Source: Haemonchus contortus
Lineage: Eukaryota > Nematoda > Chromadorea > Rhabditida > Trichostrongylidae
Direction: 5' to 3'
NCBI GenBank assembly: GCA_000469685.2
Contig: LS997566.1
Location: forward strand, 6,306,491-6,370,490
DNA: 64,000 nt
The position numbers were made by a program, and so were the translations under genes. Within the stretch, counting starts at the first letter, position 1; each line of letters starts with the position of its first letter. The notes below the pieces were generated by a model. The model was not told the origin of the DNA and made no database searches. It saw nothing but the letters and a program-made list of their open reading frames with translations. This document shows, piece after piece, positions 1 to 9,411 of this stretch.

Positions 1-1877
1 GATGACACTACATATGACCAGTCAATATACGGGAGGTTGAAACCCCGACAATAAACAATTTAAATGATGTCTTTTCGTAAAATCAGGACGTTTGAGAGAG
101 TTGTAAGCGCACGTTATCGACATTATCGACAAGCTTAAAAACTCAAACTTGGTTTTAGCTTCGTTCACCCTTCAAAAGCTTTAAATAGAACATCGTCAAA
201 AATGCCTCGCGAGAGAAGCGTTTTGAGTTCGAATCGATGCAGACGCTTCCTGTAGTCGGGCATGAGATCAGTGCAGTCTGGATTTGGATTGCATCGATAC
301 ATCAGAATTCATGTGAATGTTTGCCGGACCTTATCTATTTTCACTCGGAGCTTCTTTGTGTAGAGTTTACAGATCCGTGACTTATATTCTGAAACTGGGA
401 CTACATAATCCTTGTAAAATTTCAGCAAGATTGATGCATCATTGTACTGCATCTTTCAGAGTGTAGGAGAAATGACACCAAATGCCCTCGGTACAGTGAA
501 GCTAATGTGATGAACAGAACTCAGTCCAAAGCTCATATGAAAGCAGACGTCACGGAATCTCCGAGAGGTAGTAGTACAACATCTCTGTATGTATGGGGTA
601 TCTTGATGGCTTTTCTAATAGGGAGTACAATGTTTTTGACGAGTTCACAGGTGTTTCTCTGGTGTTAGCCCACTTCATAATGATATTAAAGGGGCTGCTT
701 TAAGGCTTGAGCGTTGGGCTAATAAATACCCATAAATGTTTTTATTTTAAACTAGTGCTTCGTTATATCGTCAGCATGCGAGCCTACATAGTTGGATGTG
801 TAGCTGAAATGTTAGGTAAATCACAAGTATATTCCAAGATCAAAAGGGGCGACGGAACATCACCTTGTGGCGCGTCGGTGCACGGGTATCGCCTCGAAAA
901 AGAATTTTCGACTCTTACACACATACGTCTGAGGCTCAGATGAGACCGTATACACTCGAAAATGAACCAGTGACACTTATCTCTTAGATCTTGAATATAA
1001 GCTTATTCTTAGAAATTGAATATAAGGTTACCAGTCGGATCGCTTTATTAATGCCGGGCTCTACTCCTTTTTGAGAAAAAGGTACTTTGCCCTCCGTAGT
1101 TAGCCAGCATGGATAATCTTGTTCACTAATAACAGATCTTTCGGCGCAATCGTAGGAACAGTTCCGGGAAAGGACTAAAGTATCATTAAAATTTCGAAAA
1201 GAAGTTGCGAACAGGTGAAGGAAAAAAGGTCGCGAAACGCACTCGAAAGTGCTCAATCGCTAAACTTTTCCAGCTATACCATGCTTTTCTTTAAAGTAAA
1301 ATGAAAAAATCTAGTAGAAAAAGAAGAGTTTTTGAAAATTTTTTAAACTAAACTTTGAGTTTAACTAAGAATATGAAAAGTTCTTTCCGTTTTTTGGATA
1401 TCTGAGCCAATAAAGACAATCTGAGTGTAGTTATCTGAATAGAAGGAACTCATTCCAGGAATTCTGTCAGCAAGATAACTTCAAATATCTCATGTCTACA
1501 CTCCTTAAGTTAGAGATATCATAGTGAAGTTGATTTGGAACAAGGAGTGGTATATCACAAACCCAAGGGGTCATCACGGAAAGAATCTGATTCAGATAAT
1601 AAAGCGCAGCAGCGGGATAAATATGCGTACATGGTAAGAATTTTGGTAGAATGAAGGTAGAAAACATTAGCTACAATTTAACGAGACTACCGACATATCC
1701 CACCCAAGGAAAACAATTTACAGTCTTCGAATCTATTAGAGGGGAAATGAAGACAATCTACAAAATAAGTAGGTATCATTCAAAGAGGAAGAGAAAAAAT
1801 AGGAAAAATACCACTTCCAAATTTTAAAACTTAAGGATCTACGAACTCCGCCTCACACTGGAGTTGAAGGACTTGTC
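1..1877. other. Intergenic, no gene recognised
   Basis: AT-rich DNA with only short open frames that lack recognisable domains. It ends where the left arm of the large inverted repeat begins near 1878. An 11-base match to the 3' end of SL1 at 142-152 (- strand) is too short to interpret. Confidence 0.6.
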
Positions 1878-1949
1878 GAGAGCAGCATTTCCTGAACTCA
1901 CACCACGTCATAGGAGAACATATAAGTTGGACGCAATCATGCCTGATAG

Positions 1950-1971
1950 AAATGTCTTTCGAAAGACATTT
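1950..1971. repeat. Perfect 22-base palindrome
   Basis: The sequence around the central TTCGAA is self-complementary over 22 bases in the left arm. The matching place in the right arm (about 13153-13174) has substitutions that break the symmetry. It lies just beyond the polyadenylation signal of the retrocopy-like unit. Confidence 0.7.
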
Positions 1972-2121
1972 TTTTCAAAAAATGTTTTATTTATTACAAA
2001 TTACACTATGAATGCAGAATAAATAAGGCACAAGGGAAGGAGTCAATATTATTGGGACTTCCGGTACGACAAACGTGTTAGACAAAAAAGACAGCGTCAG
2101 CCTTTAGGCAGATCGTAAATA

Positions 2122-2580
2122 TTGGATAGTCCGAAAAGTTTCCGCCGATTTTCGACACCTCGGATTTATCAGCTGTTGTGCGAAAAATCCCGAACTGGCC
2201 ACTCGTGAGGACGTAATCTTCCAACAGGGTACCTCCAGACCACAAGTATTTTAACCACTTGTCAAAAATTGCTAAAGCCTGGGTGAGATGTCTTATCACA
2301 CCCAAATATAGTCCGGAATTAGCACCATCAAAACACCATTTCTTTGGGTTTCTATAAAATTCTTTGAATGGAAAACCGTTCAATCCGCTGGAGTACTGCA
2401 AAAAGTACCTAGGAAGGTTTTTTTAAAGTCTGGAACGTTCTATGAAAGTGGGAGAATGGAACCTGCAGGAATATGGTAAATCCTAACTGAACAGATTGGA
2501 GATATATTGTTTAATCAATGGATTTCTTCTTCTAGGAATTTTCATTCAAAAAAATTCAGCGGGGATTTCGGACAACCCAA
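2122..2580 (-). mobile_element. Short mariner-type element, left arm
   Basis: The ends are inverted repeats beginning TTGGATAGTCCG and TTGGGTTGTCCG, each directly next to a TA dinucleotide, as expected of mariner insertions. The element is about 459 bp, far shorter than an autonomous mariner (about 1.3 kb). Inside, on the - strand, a 107-codon frame (2401-2078) contains short stretches such as FYRNPKK and KWLKYLWSGGTLLED. These resemble the C-terminal end of mariner transposases, where the family has a phenylalanine-rich stretch and a final W with a gap and an aromatic residue. It therefore looks like an internally deleted copy keeping only the transposase tail. The same insertion is in the right arm. 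Confidence 0.75.
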
Positions 2581-2605
2581 TATTTGTTAGAAAAAAATCA
2601 CAAAT

Positions 2606-3316
2606 TTAAATAAAAATCGAGACTACGTCGGGTCCTAAATCCGTAGGAAACGTTGGTGTTGAATCAGATGAAGGTCCAAAGATGTTTTGTCCATGTGTAA
2701 TACACGATAGCGGAGATACCAGCGGTTCAGTCCAGTGATCTTTAGACCAAACGCGAAGATCCGTATGGGTACACCTCCTTGGAGGATGGATGTTCAACAT
2801 TGGATGTTTCTTGCGTGTTCGAGAACGTATGACCAGTAGGACTTTCTTCGACCATAAAATTATCTGGTTCGATTGGACGAAAACGTTTTCCCGATCGTGT
2901 TGTTCCATATTCGAACTCCAGCTCCAGCGGGGACACCTCTCTTGTCTTATGGCGTGCTCGGCGTAGTCGCGAAAAGGTGTTTCTTCGTGCTTCGGTGGTC
3001 GTGATTTGGGACGATGACATATGAACAGGAAAACAGTCTTGCTTGATTGCATAAGTACTAGCGATGCTATGGGATTAGAGGTTCCCAGAAGAGAATCGAA
3101 GAGAGTGTCTACATCTTTTGTAACATCTTTCGAATAATGATATGTTGCATACAACCGTGGTTTACAGAGGAATAAACAGGAACAGGAATAAAAAATGCTG
3201 AAGAAAATCCGGAGAAATAGTTTATGTTGTTGAGTGTATCTAGTAGCACATAGAATACCATGGCCACAATAAATAAATAGGTAGCAGAAAAATATGCATG
3301 GAGTATTGATAGCCAT
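2606..3316 (-). CDS. 236-codon open frame directly after an SL1 leader
   Basis: The ATG is the first after the SL1-like sequence and lies 11 bases downstream of it, a normal 5' UTR length for a trans-spliced nematode mRNA. The frame stays open for 236 codons. The N-terminus (MAINTPCIFFCYLFIYCGHG, ending LCATR) is hydrophobic and could be a signal peptide, which suggests a secreted product. The remainder is basic, with no domain I recognise. A second overlapping frame on the same strand (3020-2742, 92 codons, starting MSSSQITTTEARRN) has a more usual protein composition and is also open in both arms, so a frameshift in the ancestral reading cannot be excluded. The frame ends 26 bases before the mariner insertion. 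Function is unknown. It may be a retrogene, or a decayed retrocopy that happens to be open. Confidence 0.4.
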   Translation of the reverse strand: MAINTPCIFFCYLFIYCGHGILCATRYTQQHKLFLRIFFSIFYSCSCLFLCKPRLYATYHYSKDVTKDVDTLFDSLLGTSNPIASLVLMQSSKTVFLFICHRPKSRPPKHEETPFRDYAEHAIRQERCPRWSWSSNMEQHDRENVFVQSNQIILWSKKVLLVIRSRTRKKHPMLNIHPPRRCTHTDLRVWSKDHWTEPLVSPLSCITHGQNIFGPSSDSTPTFPTDLGPDVVSIFI

Positions 3317-3327
3317 ACTTCTTTCTC

Positions 3328-3349
3328 CTCAAACTTGGGTAACTAAACC
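3328..3349 (-). other. Genomic copy of spliced leader SL1, left arm
   Basis: On the - strand these 22 bases match the nematode SL1 leader except for G in place of A at leader position 7. The leader is followed by GAGAAAGAAGT and an ATG. In a true SL RNA gene the leader is followed by a GT splice donor, which is absent here. This is therefore not an SL RNA gene. The simplest reading is that a trans-spliced mRNA was reverse transcribed and integrated with its leader. Confidence 0.9.
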
Positions 3350-3918
3350 TTGATGTGATATGATGTTGACATGGGGTAAATATGTAATGCATACCTCTCC
3401 GGAAATTCGGAGTCTTCAAAAAATTCTTAATACCGGATTCTGTCTCCATCATAGGAGCTCTAGCAATTCTTTATCCTACCTGACCTCATGGAAGAGTATA
3501 TGATGTGGACAATATCAGCTCTGGAAAACGCGCTTTCTTAAGGAACTGTCAGTAAAAGATTGAAAAGGATCAACCGCGTAATCCGTTACCTCTTCAAAGT
3601 CCCGGCATTCTTGAAAAGGGTCAGTTTTGCAAATTTTGCTTCGTAACGGAGCTTCAAAACTAGCGGAAGACGGCGTTTCATCGTAACTTATCGCTGATTC
3701 CTAAAAAAATTCTGTGCTATTTCATGAGGTTTTTTTGAGAGGACGAGTTCCTCCAATCGTCAATACGCTCTTCTTGCAAGCAAATCTGTATAAAACATTT
3801 CTTACTTTTTGCTCCTTATTTATGTTGTGCGATATTATGTTGGACACTGGTTTATGTGCTCAATCCTAACATCCTGTATTCAGCATAATAGAACTTCGCT
3901 GAACACAATATTTGAGGA
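3350..3918. other. Arm DNA between SL1 and repeat R
   Basis: Sequence shared with the right arm (about 11201-11768). It contains only short frames, none recognised. If the SL1 unit is a retrocopy, this is the DNA it inserted into. Confidence 0.5.
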
Positions 3919-4093
3919 CTTCGCGCGCTGCGGCGTTAGAACAGCAGTTAACAAAACATCAAGTCAAAACAAGTTATATCATGTAAAGCTTACAGCTTAT
4001 CGGTTCTGTGCTGATATTGGCCGACCGGCTCAATACGTTGTACGTGTGAGTGCTGATAAGCTATGGCATTCAAGCCATTAAGAAGGCGAGGGC
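3919..4093 (+). repeat. Repeat R, copy 1 (175 bp)
   Basis: This copy is nearly identical to copy 2 at 4214-4388, with the tRNA-like sequence between them, and to the inverted copy at 11026-11200. Its core from about 3993 to 4070 is bounded by AGCTTATC and GATAAGCT. It contains two smaller complementary pairs (ACACG/CGTGT and a GC-rich one), so a transcript could fold into a branched structure. No known RNA family was recognised. Confidence 0.8.
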
Positions 4094-4100
4094 AGGCGGG

Positions 4101-4172
4101 GTCTCGGTAGTGTAAGGGATAAGAGCACGGTCCCCGGAAAGGACAAGTACGGGTTTGAGTCCCGTCCGAGAC
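4101..4172 (+). tRNA. tRNA-like sequence, probably a SINE head or pseudogene
   Basis: The 72 bases fold as a tRNA. There is a perfect 7 bp acceptor stem (GTCTCGG/CCGAGAC), a D stem GTGT/GCAC with one G-T pair, a 4 bp anticodon stem, and a perfect 5 bp T stem (ACGGG/CCCGT). The anticodon loop CCGGAAA would give anticodon GGA, but position 33 is C rather than the near-universal T. The T loop reads TTTGAGT, so the conserved C56 is lost. There is no long variable arm, as a serine tRNA would need. A diverged relative at 51781-51870 shares sequence beyond the tRNA, so a SINE head is more likely than a working tRNA gene. Confidence 0.55.
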
Positions 4173-4213
4173 TGGAGTTTTGCCCATAAATCGCCAACCT
4201 TGTGAGACTTTCG

Positions 4214-4388
4214 CTTCGCGCACTGCGGCGTTAGAACAGCAGTTAACAAAACATCAAGTCAAAACAAGTTATATCGTGTAAAGCTTACAGCTTATCGGTT
4301 CTGTGCTGATATTGGCCGACCGGCTCAACACGTTGTACGTGTGAGTGCTGATAAGCTATGGCATTTAAGCCATTAAGAAGGCGAGGGC
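4214..4388 (+). repeat. Repeat R, copy 2
   Basis: Direct copy of 3919-4093, 295 bases further on. Only its first 40 bases belong to the inverted arm; the rest lies in the spacer. The right arm lacks this full second copy, so it is an asymmetry between the two sides. Confidence 0.8.
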
Positions 4389-5071
4389 TAAACTCATCTA
4401 AACTCACCATACTGCAGTTTCCGAAGGTGTGCATGTAAATAACGGGTTCTAGCTGAAATCATTATCAAATAGTGTTCTTGACATGGAACAAGAACACATA
4501 ATGACCCTGTGTGAAGAACATGTAAAATAGGTAAGCTAATGATAATATAGTTCAGATTATACATTAGCATGAACAGATTTTCTAGAATAAAATAGAATTG
4601 CATGCACTAACTGAGTCTAGATATCTCAGGAATATTCAGTTTAGATTCGATAAATGTCCTTGACATCTGTTAAGAACATTCCGTGAAAACCCAATCAAAG
4701 TTCGCGTGAATAGAAAATAATAAAAATAATCTATCATAAGTCAAACAAAATATAATGTCAAAAACTATTGCATGAATTCAAATACGTAGTAAACTTTCCA
4801 CTCGACAATTGCAGCGAATAAATATTTTTAGTCAAATAGTAGAAAAAAATAGAAAAAGAATAGCAACAGGGTTGAATATAACAATAAGTTAGGCATTTCG
4901 ATCAGCTTGTCGATTTTTCAGTAATGTTGCTTCAATGCGAAAGTGGTGAATGACAGTAAGATTTCGTAGTCAGCCTAGCCTGGAGGTTGAACTAGGGTCC
5001 TTTAAATTTGCGGGCAAATTCTGTTGTTATCTCCCTATTGTGAGTTACCTTCAAATATATTGTTTATTCAG
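4389..5071. other. AT-rich spacer DNA
   Basis: No gene is recognised. It contains a small perfect hairpin at 4472-4497 (9 bp stem, 8 base loop). A GTGAGT donor-like site lies at 5040, 32 bases before the acceptor of the next exon candidate. Confidence 0.5.
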
Positions 5072-5512
5072 TTTTGTGGCAACAGTTTCAATGCAGTAGT
5101 TCTGAAAGAGAGGATCATGCGGTGATTTCAGTGGATTTATCTTTCACGGTGAGCTTTATAATAGCTAACACTTTTGAAACAATGCATTTCGGTTACGTGT
5201 TGCTTAGTGCTGACATATTGACAGCTTTGAAATTAATAAAACAGCGTTTTTTCTACGTTCAGGTTTTGTGCATTCCGTACCCGAATACTGAAGAAGTGGA
5301 TACCGAAGATTAGTATAATATCTTCCGGCCTACCGCATCCAGCGCTTTCTGTGCAGCTGCATGGCTGCCCAAGAAGTTAGACTCAATATTGCACGACTCA
5401 ACGCCGAGCTCGAAGAGACGTTATTTTTCATTTGTAAATAGCACTTTTCAGTTCGATGTGCGCGAAGTTCGAAGAGTTTCAGCAACTGTATGAAGAATTC
5501 CTTATGAATTGA
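5072..5512 (+). CDS. Candidate 3' end of a multi-exon gene (four exons)
   Basis: Four segments join in one frame: 5072-5148, 5263-5312, 5357-5419 and 5452-5512. Introns would be 5149-5262 (GTGAGC...TTCAG), 5313-5356 (GTATAA...TGCAG) and 5420-5451 (GTTATT...TTCAG). The second junction removes a TAG that would otherwise end the frame, giving TAC across the splice. The joined product is acidic and probably helical at its end, with stretches such as YPNTEEVDTEDY, RLNIARLNAELEET and FEEFQQLYEEF before a TGA. No family was recognised. Against it, the third intron would be only 32 bases, shorter than nematode introns normally are, and no clear upstream exon was found. It could be a pseudogene or a gene fragment captured by the Helitron downstream. 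Confidence 0.35.
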
Positions 5513-5727
5513 TGAAGAGTTGTAATAGACTTTCTACAGACAGTCACCATTTTGTTGTTTTCGTGCCTCATCCCTTTGAGACATGCAGAACTAAGTATAA
5601 AACAAACTAATTCAATGGTTTACATCCCTCAAAGGCCACGATGAAGACCTTGTAACCTTCCAATCACGTGTACGATTTTCAGCAATGTCGACGCAAGCCG
5701 TTGAACTAGTACTTTTTATACATTTCT

Positions 5728-5919
5728 TTGGATGTCTCAAAAGATGAAACACGAGTACTCCGGAATAACGAAGAAAAAAGAAGGTCAGTTTGAAGAAGTG
5801 ATATGAAATGAGAAGGTTTATCTATTTTTTCCAGACACGCTGGAATGACAGTGCTTTATGCCGTCATCAAAACACCAGTCTGCTGTGTACTGGCCAATCT
5901 CATGTGGAACAATGGGTGA
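5728..5919 (+). CDS. Candidate exon pair, unknown product
   Basis: Segment 5728-5783 (LDVSKDETRVLRNNEEKR) is followed by a consensus-like 51-base intron at 5784-5834 (GTCAG...TTTTTTCCAG). It continues in frame at 5835 as RHAGMTVLYAVIKTPVC to a TGA at 5917. The 5' border of the first segment is unclear because a TAG lies upstream in the same frame. The strand is the same as for the exon set 200 bases upstream, so both may belong to one decayed gene. No family was recognised. Confidence 0.25.
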
Positions 5920-6021
5920 CAACGATTTGTGCGAAGATAAGGCAGTTCTGAAAACGACCCAACTTTAATCTCGAATTGATTGGAAATGTAAATGACTAAC
6001 GGCTAATGGGAACAAATTGCT

Positions 6022-6435
6022 CATTATGGGGGGGGCGTGCGAATCACGCGCCAATATAATGAGGTCATCGCGCACGCAACACCGTTTCAGTACCTTCCTG
6101 TTGAGATGGACCAAATAAATTTGCAGTAGTTCACGGCTTTACCATGAATAGAGCAAATCTCTTCACTATGGCAAAAAAACGCCCCTTCGAGACTGAGAAT
6201 TCACCTCATAGGTCAACAATTTACTAGTCAAACGTTCAAAATAAGAATAACTTTAATTTTTTCGATCCTAGTAAACGCAATCCATCTGTAAACGTGCATA
6301 GTTGGTCATTTCTTTACTTATTCTACTTATAAGTTCTTATAACTTCCGTTATGATGGTAAGAATGATGTTTTAGCGTGTTTTGTCCGATGACCTCATTAT
6401 ATCGGCGCGTGAATCGCACCACACCCCTCATTATG
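6022..6435. mobile_element. MITE with about 50 bp terminal inverted repeats
   Basis: The two ends (about 6022-6069 and 6386-6435) are inverted copies. Both start CATTATG or CATAATG, then a G-rich run, then TCACGCGCC and ATATAATGAGGTCATCG. No transposase is encoded. The target duplication is not clear, so the superfamily cannot be assigned. Confidence 0.7.
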
Positions 6436-8590
6436 TATTGTACTGAATCATTTTGAATGGCCACCACCAATACCAATTTTTCTTAACATGATCTCTATTC
6501 CCTAGCTGAAGGGTGAAGGCTCAATGAATCGAAGGGAGCGGTGGGCTGACGCTCAATTCGTTCCCTGCTCTTGTAAGATCAAGGTACGGAGAAGCCGATT
6601 GCACCCGTCAGTCACAGACATCCGGTGGAGTTGCAACTGCTTGATCTAGTGTTGTTGAGGAAGTTGAAATTGGGAATGGAGTCGACGAGCAATGAAAGCG
6701 CCGAAATTGACGAGAAATTGAAAATTTGTCGAATGATATTGAATGGAAAATTGTAAATTCATGAACGAGCAAAATATTAGTTAAAGAGAAAGGGGTTGAG
6801 CGGAAAAAAGCTAAGAATTCTTTAGAAATGACGATCGTGATGCTGTCCAGTCTTGTTCGGCACTCTGCAAGATTGAGCGAGCCATGCTTCCCATTCACTC
6901 CGGTGTGCTGTGGTGGAACGAGCTCCCTGCTCTTCGCAGTGCTCTCCTAACGACAGATTTTCTCTGGGTAAACAGCGCGGAATACTGCATTTCTGCTGTC
7001 AGAGTTGGGAGAGGTGTGCAGCTAGGTGCGATAGGGTGGGAAGGCATGGGAGATGAGGAGGAGCGCATGATTCTCCTTTCGAGCCTACCCTTTGACAACA
7101 GGAAGGAGGCGAAGCAGCTTCAGGATAGCTGGACGCGCTGGAATCTGAGTTTGAGTTGTGGAGCCAAGGAAAGTTGAGTTCGCCCAGTCGAAAGAAATTT
7201 GTGCCTAGTGCCTTGCAACTAAAAAAACTTTGTCGTACAAGCTTATTTTATGTTTGTGGCTGTAACTGTAAGCTCAAAGGGTAACTAGTAATGGACATTA
7301 GCATTAGCGTAGACGTTAGAAATAATATAAACATCATCTGTTGTGTCATCTACATGTGCAACGCACATGATGTTCAAGTTGTGCTTTGGTGGCCGAAATG
7401 GCAGCTGGTTCGGCTCACACCTGCGGGCTTTTTGAAGAGCAGGCTCTTCAGTGTAGATTTTTGAAGAGCCTGCTCTTCAAAAATCTGTACCCCTGAACCC
7501 GCGAGTTTTTGTAAATTTTCGAGTGCAATATGAAATGCGATATATGTTAATGAAGAAAAAGGACTTTTGTATGCTCACTGCATCAATAGCGTAGAGGATA
7601 AAGATCTCGTGGGTCGTCTACAAGGTGAAACTCAACTCTTCGGTGGTGCTGTTTTCTAGCATGAGTCGTACAGAAATGCCCTGTAAATAGAGTGTGCCCG
7701 TGAACACGCCAAAACTGGTGGATCCTATAAAAACCAGAAACATTCTCCTGAAAAAGTTTTTGACTCACGACGAGTTGTTTATGTATCCATCAGACAATCC
7801 AAAACACATACTCCCCTAACGCAACGAGCTCTCTACTCCTCTCATTTGAAGATTCCCATGCAGCTCACGAGCAGTGCAGTATACGGTGCAGAATCTTGTC
7901 CGATGCTAGGCAGACTTCTGCTCTGGCCGGATGATCTGATCTGATGCGTCAACAACCATCGAGCAAGTAGCGGTGAACCGCTTTGTATCAAGCCGAGTCG
8001 GGTGAACCGGCTGACGGTTGTGTGTGGCTCTTAACGCGACTTAAACTATCGATCACCTAGCTTCTTTCGATAGGTCCTCATCGATGAAACCGATTGCTCT
8101 GGTGGGGACTTGTCAGGCATCGGTTGAAGCCATGCGGTCTACGAGAAAAATATTAGTGAGCGTTTTTCGAATTTAAAAAAGCTGGTAAACTTAAAAAGCC
8201 TGATGATTACAGGGAGAATTGAAAATAGATGAAAAGGGTGAAATCAATAAAGCAGCTGAAAATCGGTGAAAAATGAAGGGTTGAAGCAAAAAGAGTGATT
8301 AGAAACGTCAAAGAAACCGGTAGATGAGGACGATGCTTAAATCTGTTTGGCATTCCGCGAGATTGCTCAATCCATGCTGTCCATGTATTCAGGTGTGCAT
8401 CGTGAAACGGCCTCTGTCGGGTGCTAAGTGGGTTGAGGGGGGGGGGGTCCATGCGGCGCGGCACTCTCTCTCGTCTGGCGCTCTCTCCAGCGAGATAGTA
8501 GAGAAGGAAGAGTAGTCGAGCCCGTGATGGTGTTTAGGGAAGTTTCATAGGTTTTAATGTTATTACTGTGTATTTTTCACCTAATTTTAG
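6436..8590. other. Spacer DNA with two related repeat segments
   Basis: No gene is recognised. Segments near 6830-6930 and 8320-8430 resemble each other (both contain GGCA.TC.GC.AGATTG followed by CCATGCT.CC), so they are diverged copies of one repeat. A G11 tract lies at 8437-8447. The nested palindrome at 7429-7483 is listed separately. Confidence 0.5.
7429..7483. repeat. Perfect 22 bp inverted repeat with self-palindromic arms
   Basis: Arms 7429-7450 and 7462-7483 are exact reverse complements around an 11-base loop. Each arm is itself nearly palindromic (TGAAGAGC-AG-GCTCTTCA), so one long hairpin or two small hairpins can form. It may be the end of a foldback element or a structured transposon terminus. 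Confidence 0.85.
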
Positions 8591-8861
8591 GAAGGAGAGG
8601 GGGAAACTCAGGGAATGGCATTCTTCCGGAGTTTGGGTGCCAACTGACACCAAATGGGAAGAAGTTGGAATAACTGAAATCACCGCAGATTGTACACGAC
8701 GCTCTGAGGAAAGCGGAATCATTTCCGCATGGGCACCATGTTCACATGAGAATTTCCAAACATGGAGAAAAATGTGCGACGTTTGGGACACCCTAGACGA
8801 AATATTGGAAGAAGGCGGTGTAAGGACAGTTTTATACAACAGCCAGTATAAAGCTGATTGA
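8591..8861 (+). CDS. Candidate terminal exon, unknown product
   Basis: An acceptor-like CTAATTTTAG at 8581-8590 is followed by a frame open to a TGA at 8859. The product (for example KWEEVGITEITADC, MCDVWDTLDEILEEGG, VLYNSQYKAD) has a balanced, protein-like composition rich in W, E and D, unlike the AT-driven frames around it. No family was recognised. The opposite strand is also open here, which weakens the case. It lies upstream of the Helitron Rep remnant on the same strand and could be captured host sequence. Confidence 0.25.
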
Positions 8862-9411
8862 TGGAAAAGTATATGTGGAGCTCGGACCGTCAGAAACATG
8901 CTGACAGTTTTTCGTAAATTACGCACGAGCGGCTAATGCAAGATACCCATATGAAAATATAAATATAATAGCGTCCTCTATAATGGTACCAGCTATGCAT
9001 GTGCCGCCGAGACGTTGGCAACCCGATGGGGAAGATGTTCGGAGAAGGCGACCAGTAGGAGACCCCACTAATAAGAGGGCTAGCCCAAGAACGGTCAGGT
9101 CAAAGCGCGTGAGACGTGTCATTAGGCGTCAATTCATAGAGTGTATGTCTGTGAGGGGAAATCAGACAACGCGCATTATGTCACGACGTTTCGATAACCC
9201 CTGCTTCATTCGAAGACTGCGCGTACCGGAGTCGGTTGCCTATTTCCAAGAGTCTTCTCCTCTCCCGTTTCCGGCCTCAGTGGCCATCACCAGGGTGTCT
9301 TTTTCGCCTCTTCCCCCACATCTCACCTTCTTTTGTTTGTTTTTTGTGTGTCTCTTTTGTTTGCTATTGTTAATAATTCTTGTTGTTGTGTTGGTGTTGG
9401 AAGCCACAAAT
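8862..9411. other. DNA upstream of the Helitron Rep remnant
   Basis: An open frame runs from 8983 into the Rep remnant. Its first half is arginine-rich (PRRWQPDGEDVRRRRPVGDP) and weakly recalls the end of LINE reverse transcriptases, but not enough to assign. Its middle is a T-rich stretch translated as a hydrophobic run, probably not coding. Confidence 0.35.

Larger units (their letters stand above)
1878..4253 (-). repeat. Left arm of a 2.4 kb inverted repeat
   Basis: Read on the - strand, this segment matches 10866-13239 almost base for base, with scattered substitutions and a few small indels. The arm carries, in - strand order: repeat R and a tRNA-like sequence, unique DNA, an SL1 leader, a 236-codon open frame, a mariner insertion, a polyadenylation signal and a short palindrome. 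The outer border is near 1878, where the right arm stops matching. The inner border is at 4253, where the left side continues in a second R copy and the right side runs into Helitron sequence. Because the mariner element and the SL1 substitution are shared, both predate the duplication. The borders were read by eye and could shift by a few bases. Confidence 0.9.

Noticed and set aside
142..152. CTCAAACTTGG, matching the last 11 bases of SL1 on the - strand
   Set aside because: Eleven bases can occur by chance in 64 kb and there is no ATG or frame in the right place.
3993..4070. Repeat R core as a hammerhead ribozyme
   Set aside because: CTGATA occurs near the closing stem, but the required CUGANGA and GAAA core is not present.
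7429..7483. Palindrome as a Helitron 3' terminus
   Set aside because: No CTRR follows within about 15 bases on either side.
8983..9411. Arginine-rich frame resembling the end of a LINE reverse transcriptase
   Set aside because: Only a loose PVGDPT-type similarity, with no second motif, so it is not assigned.
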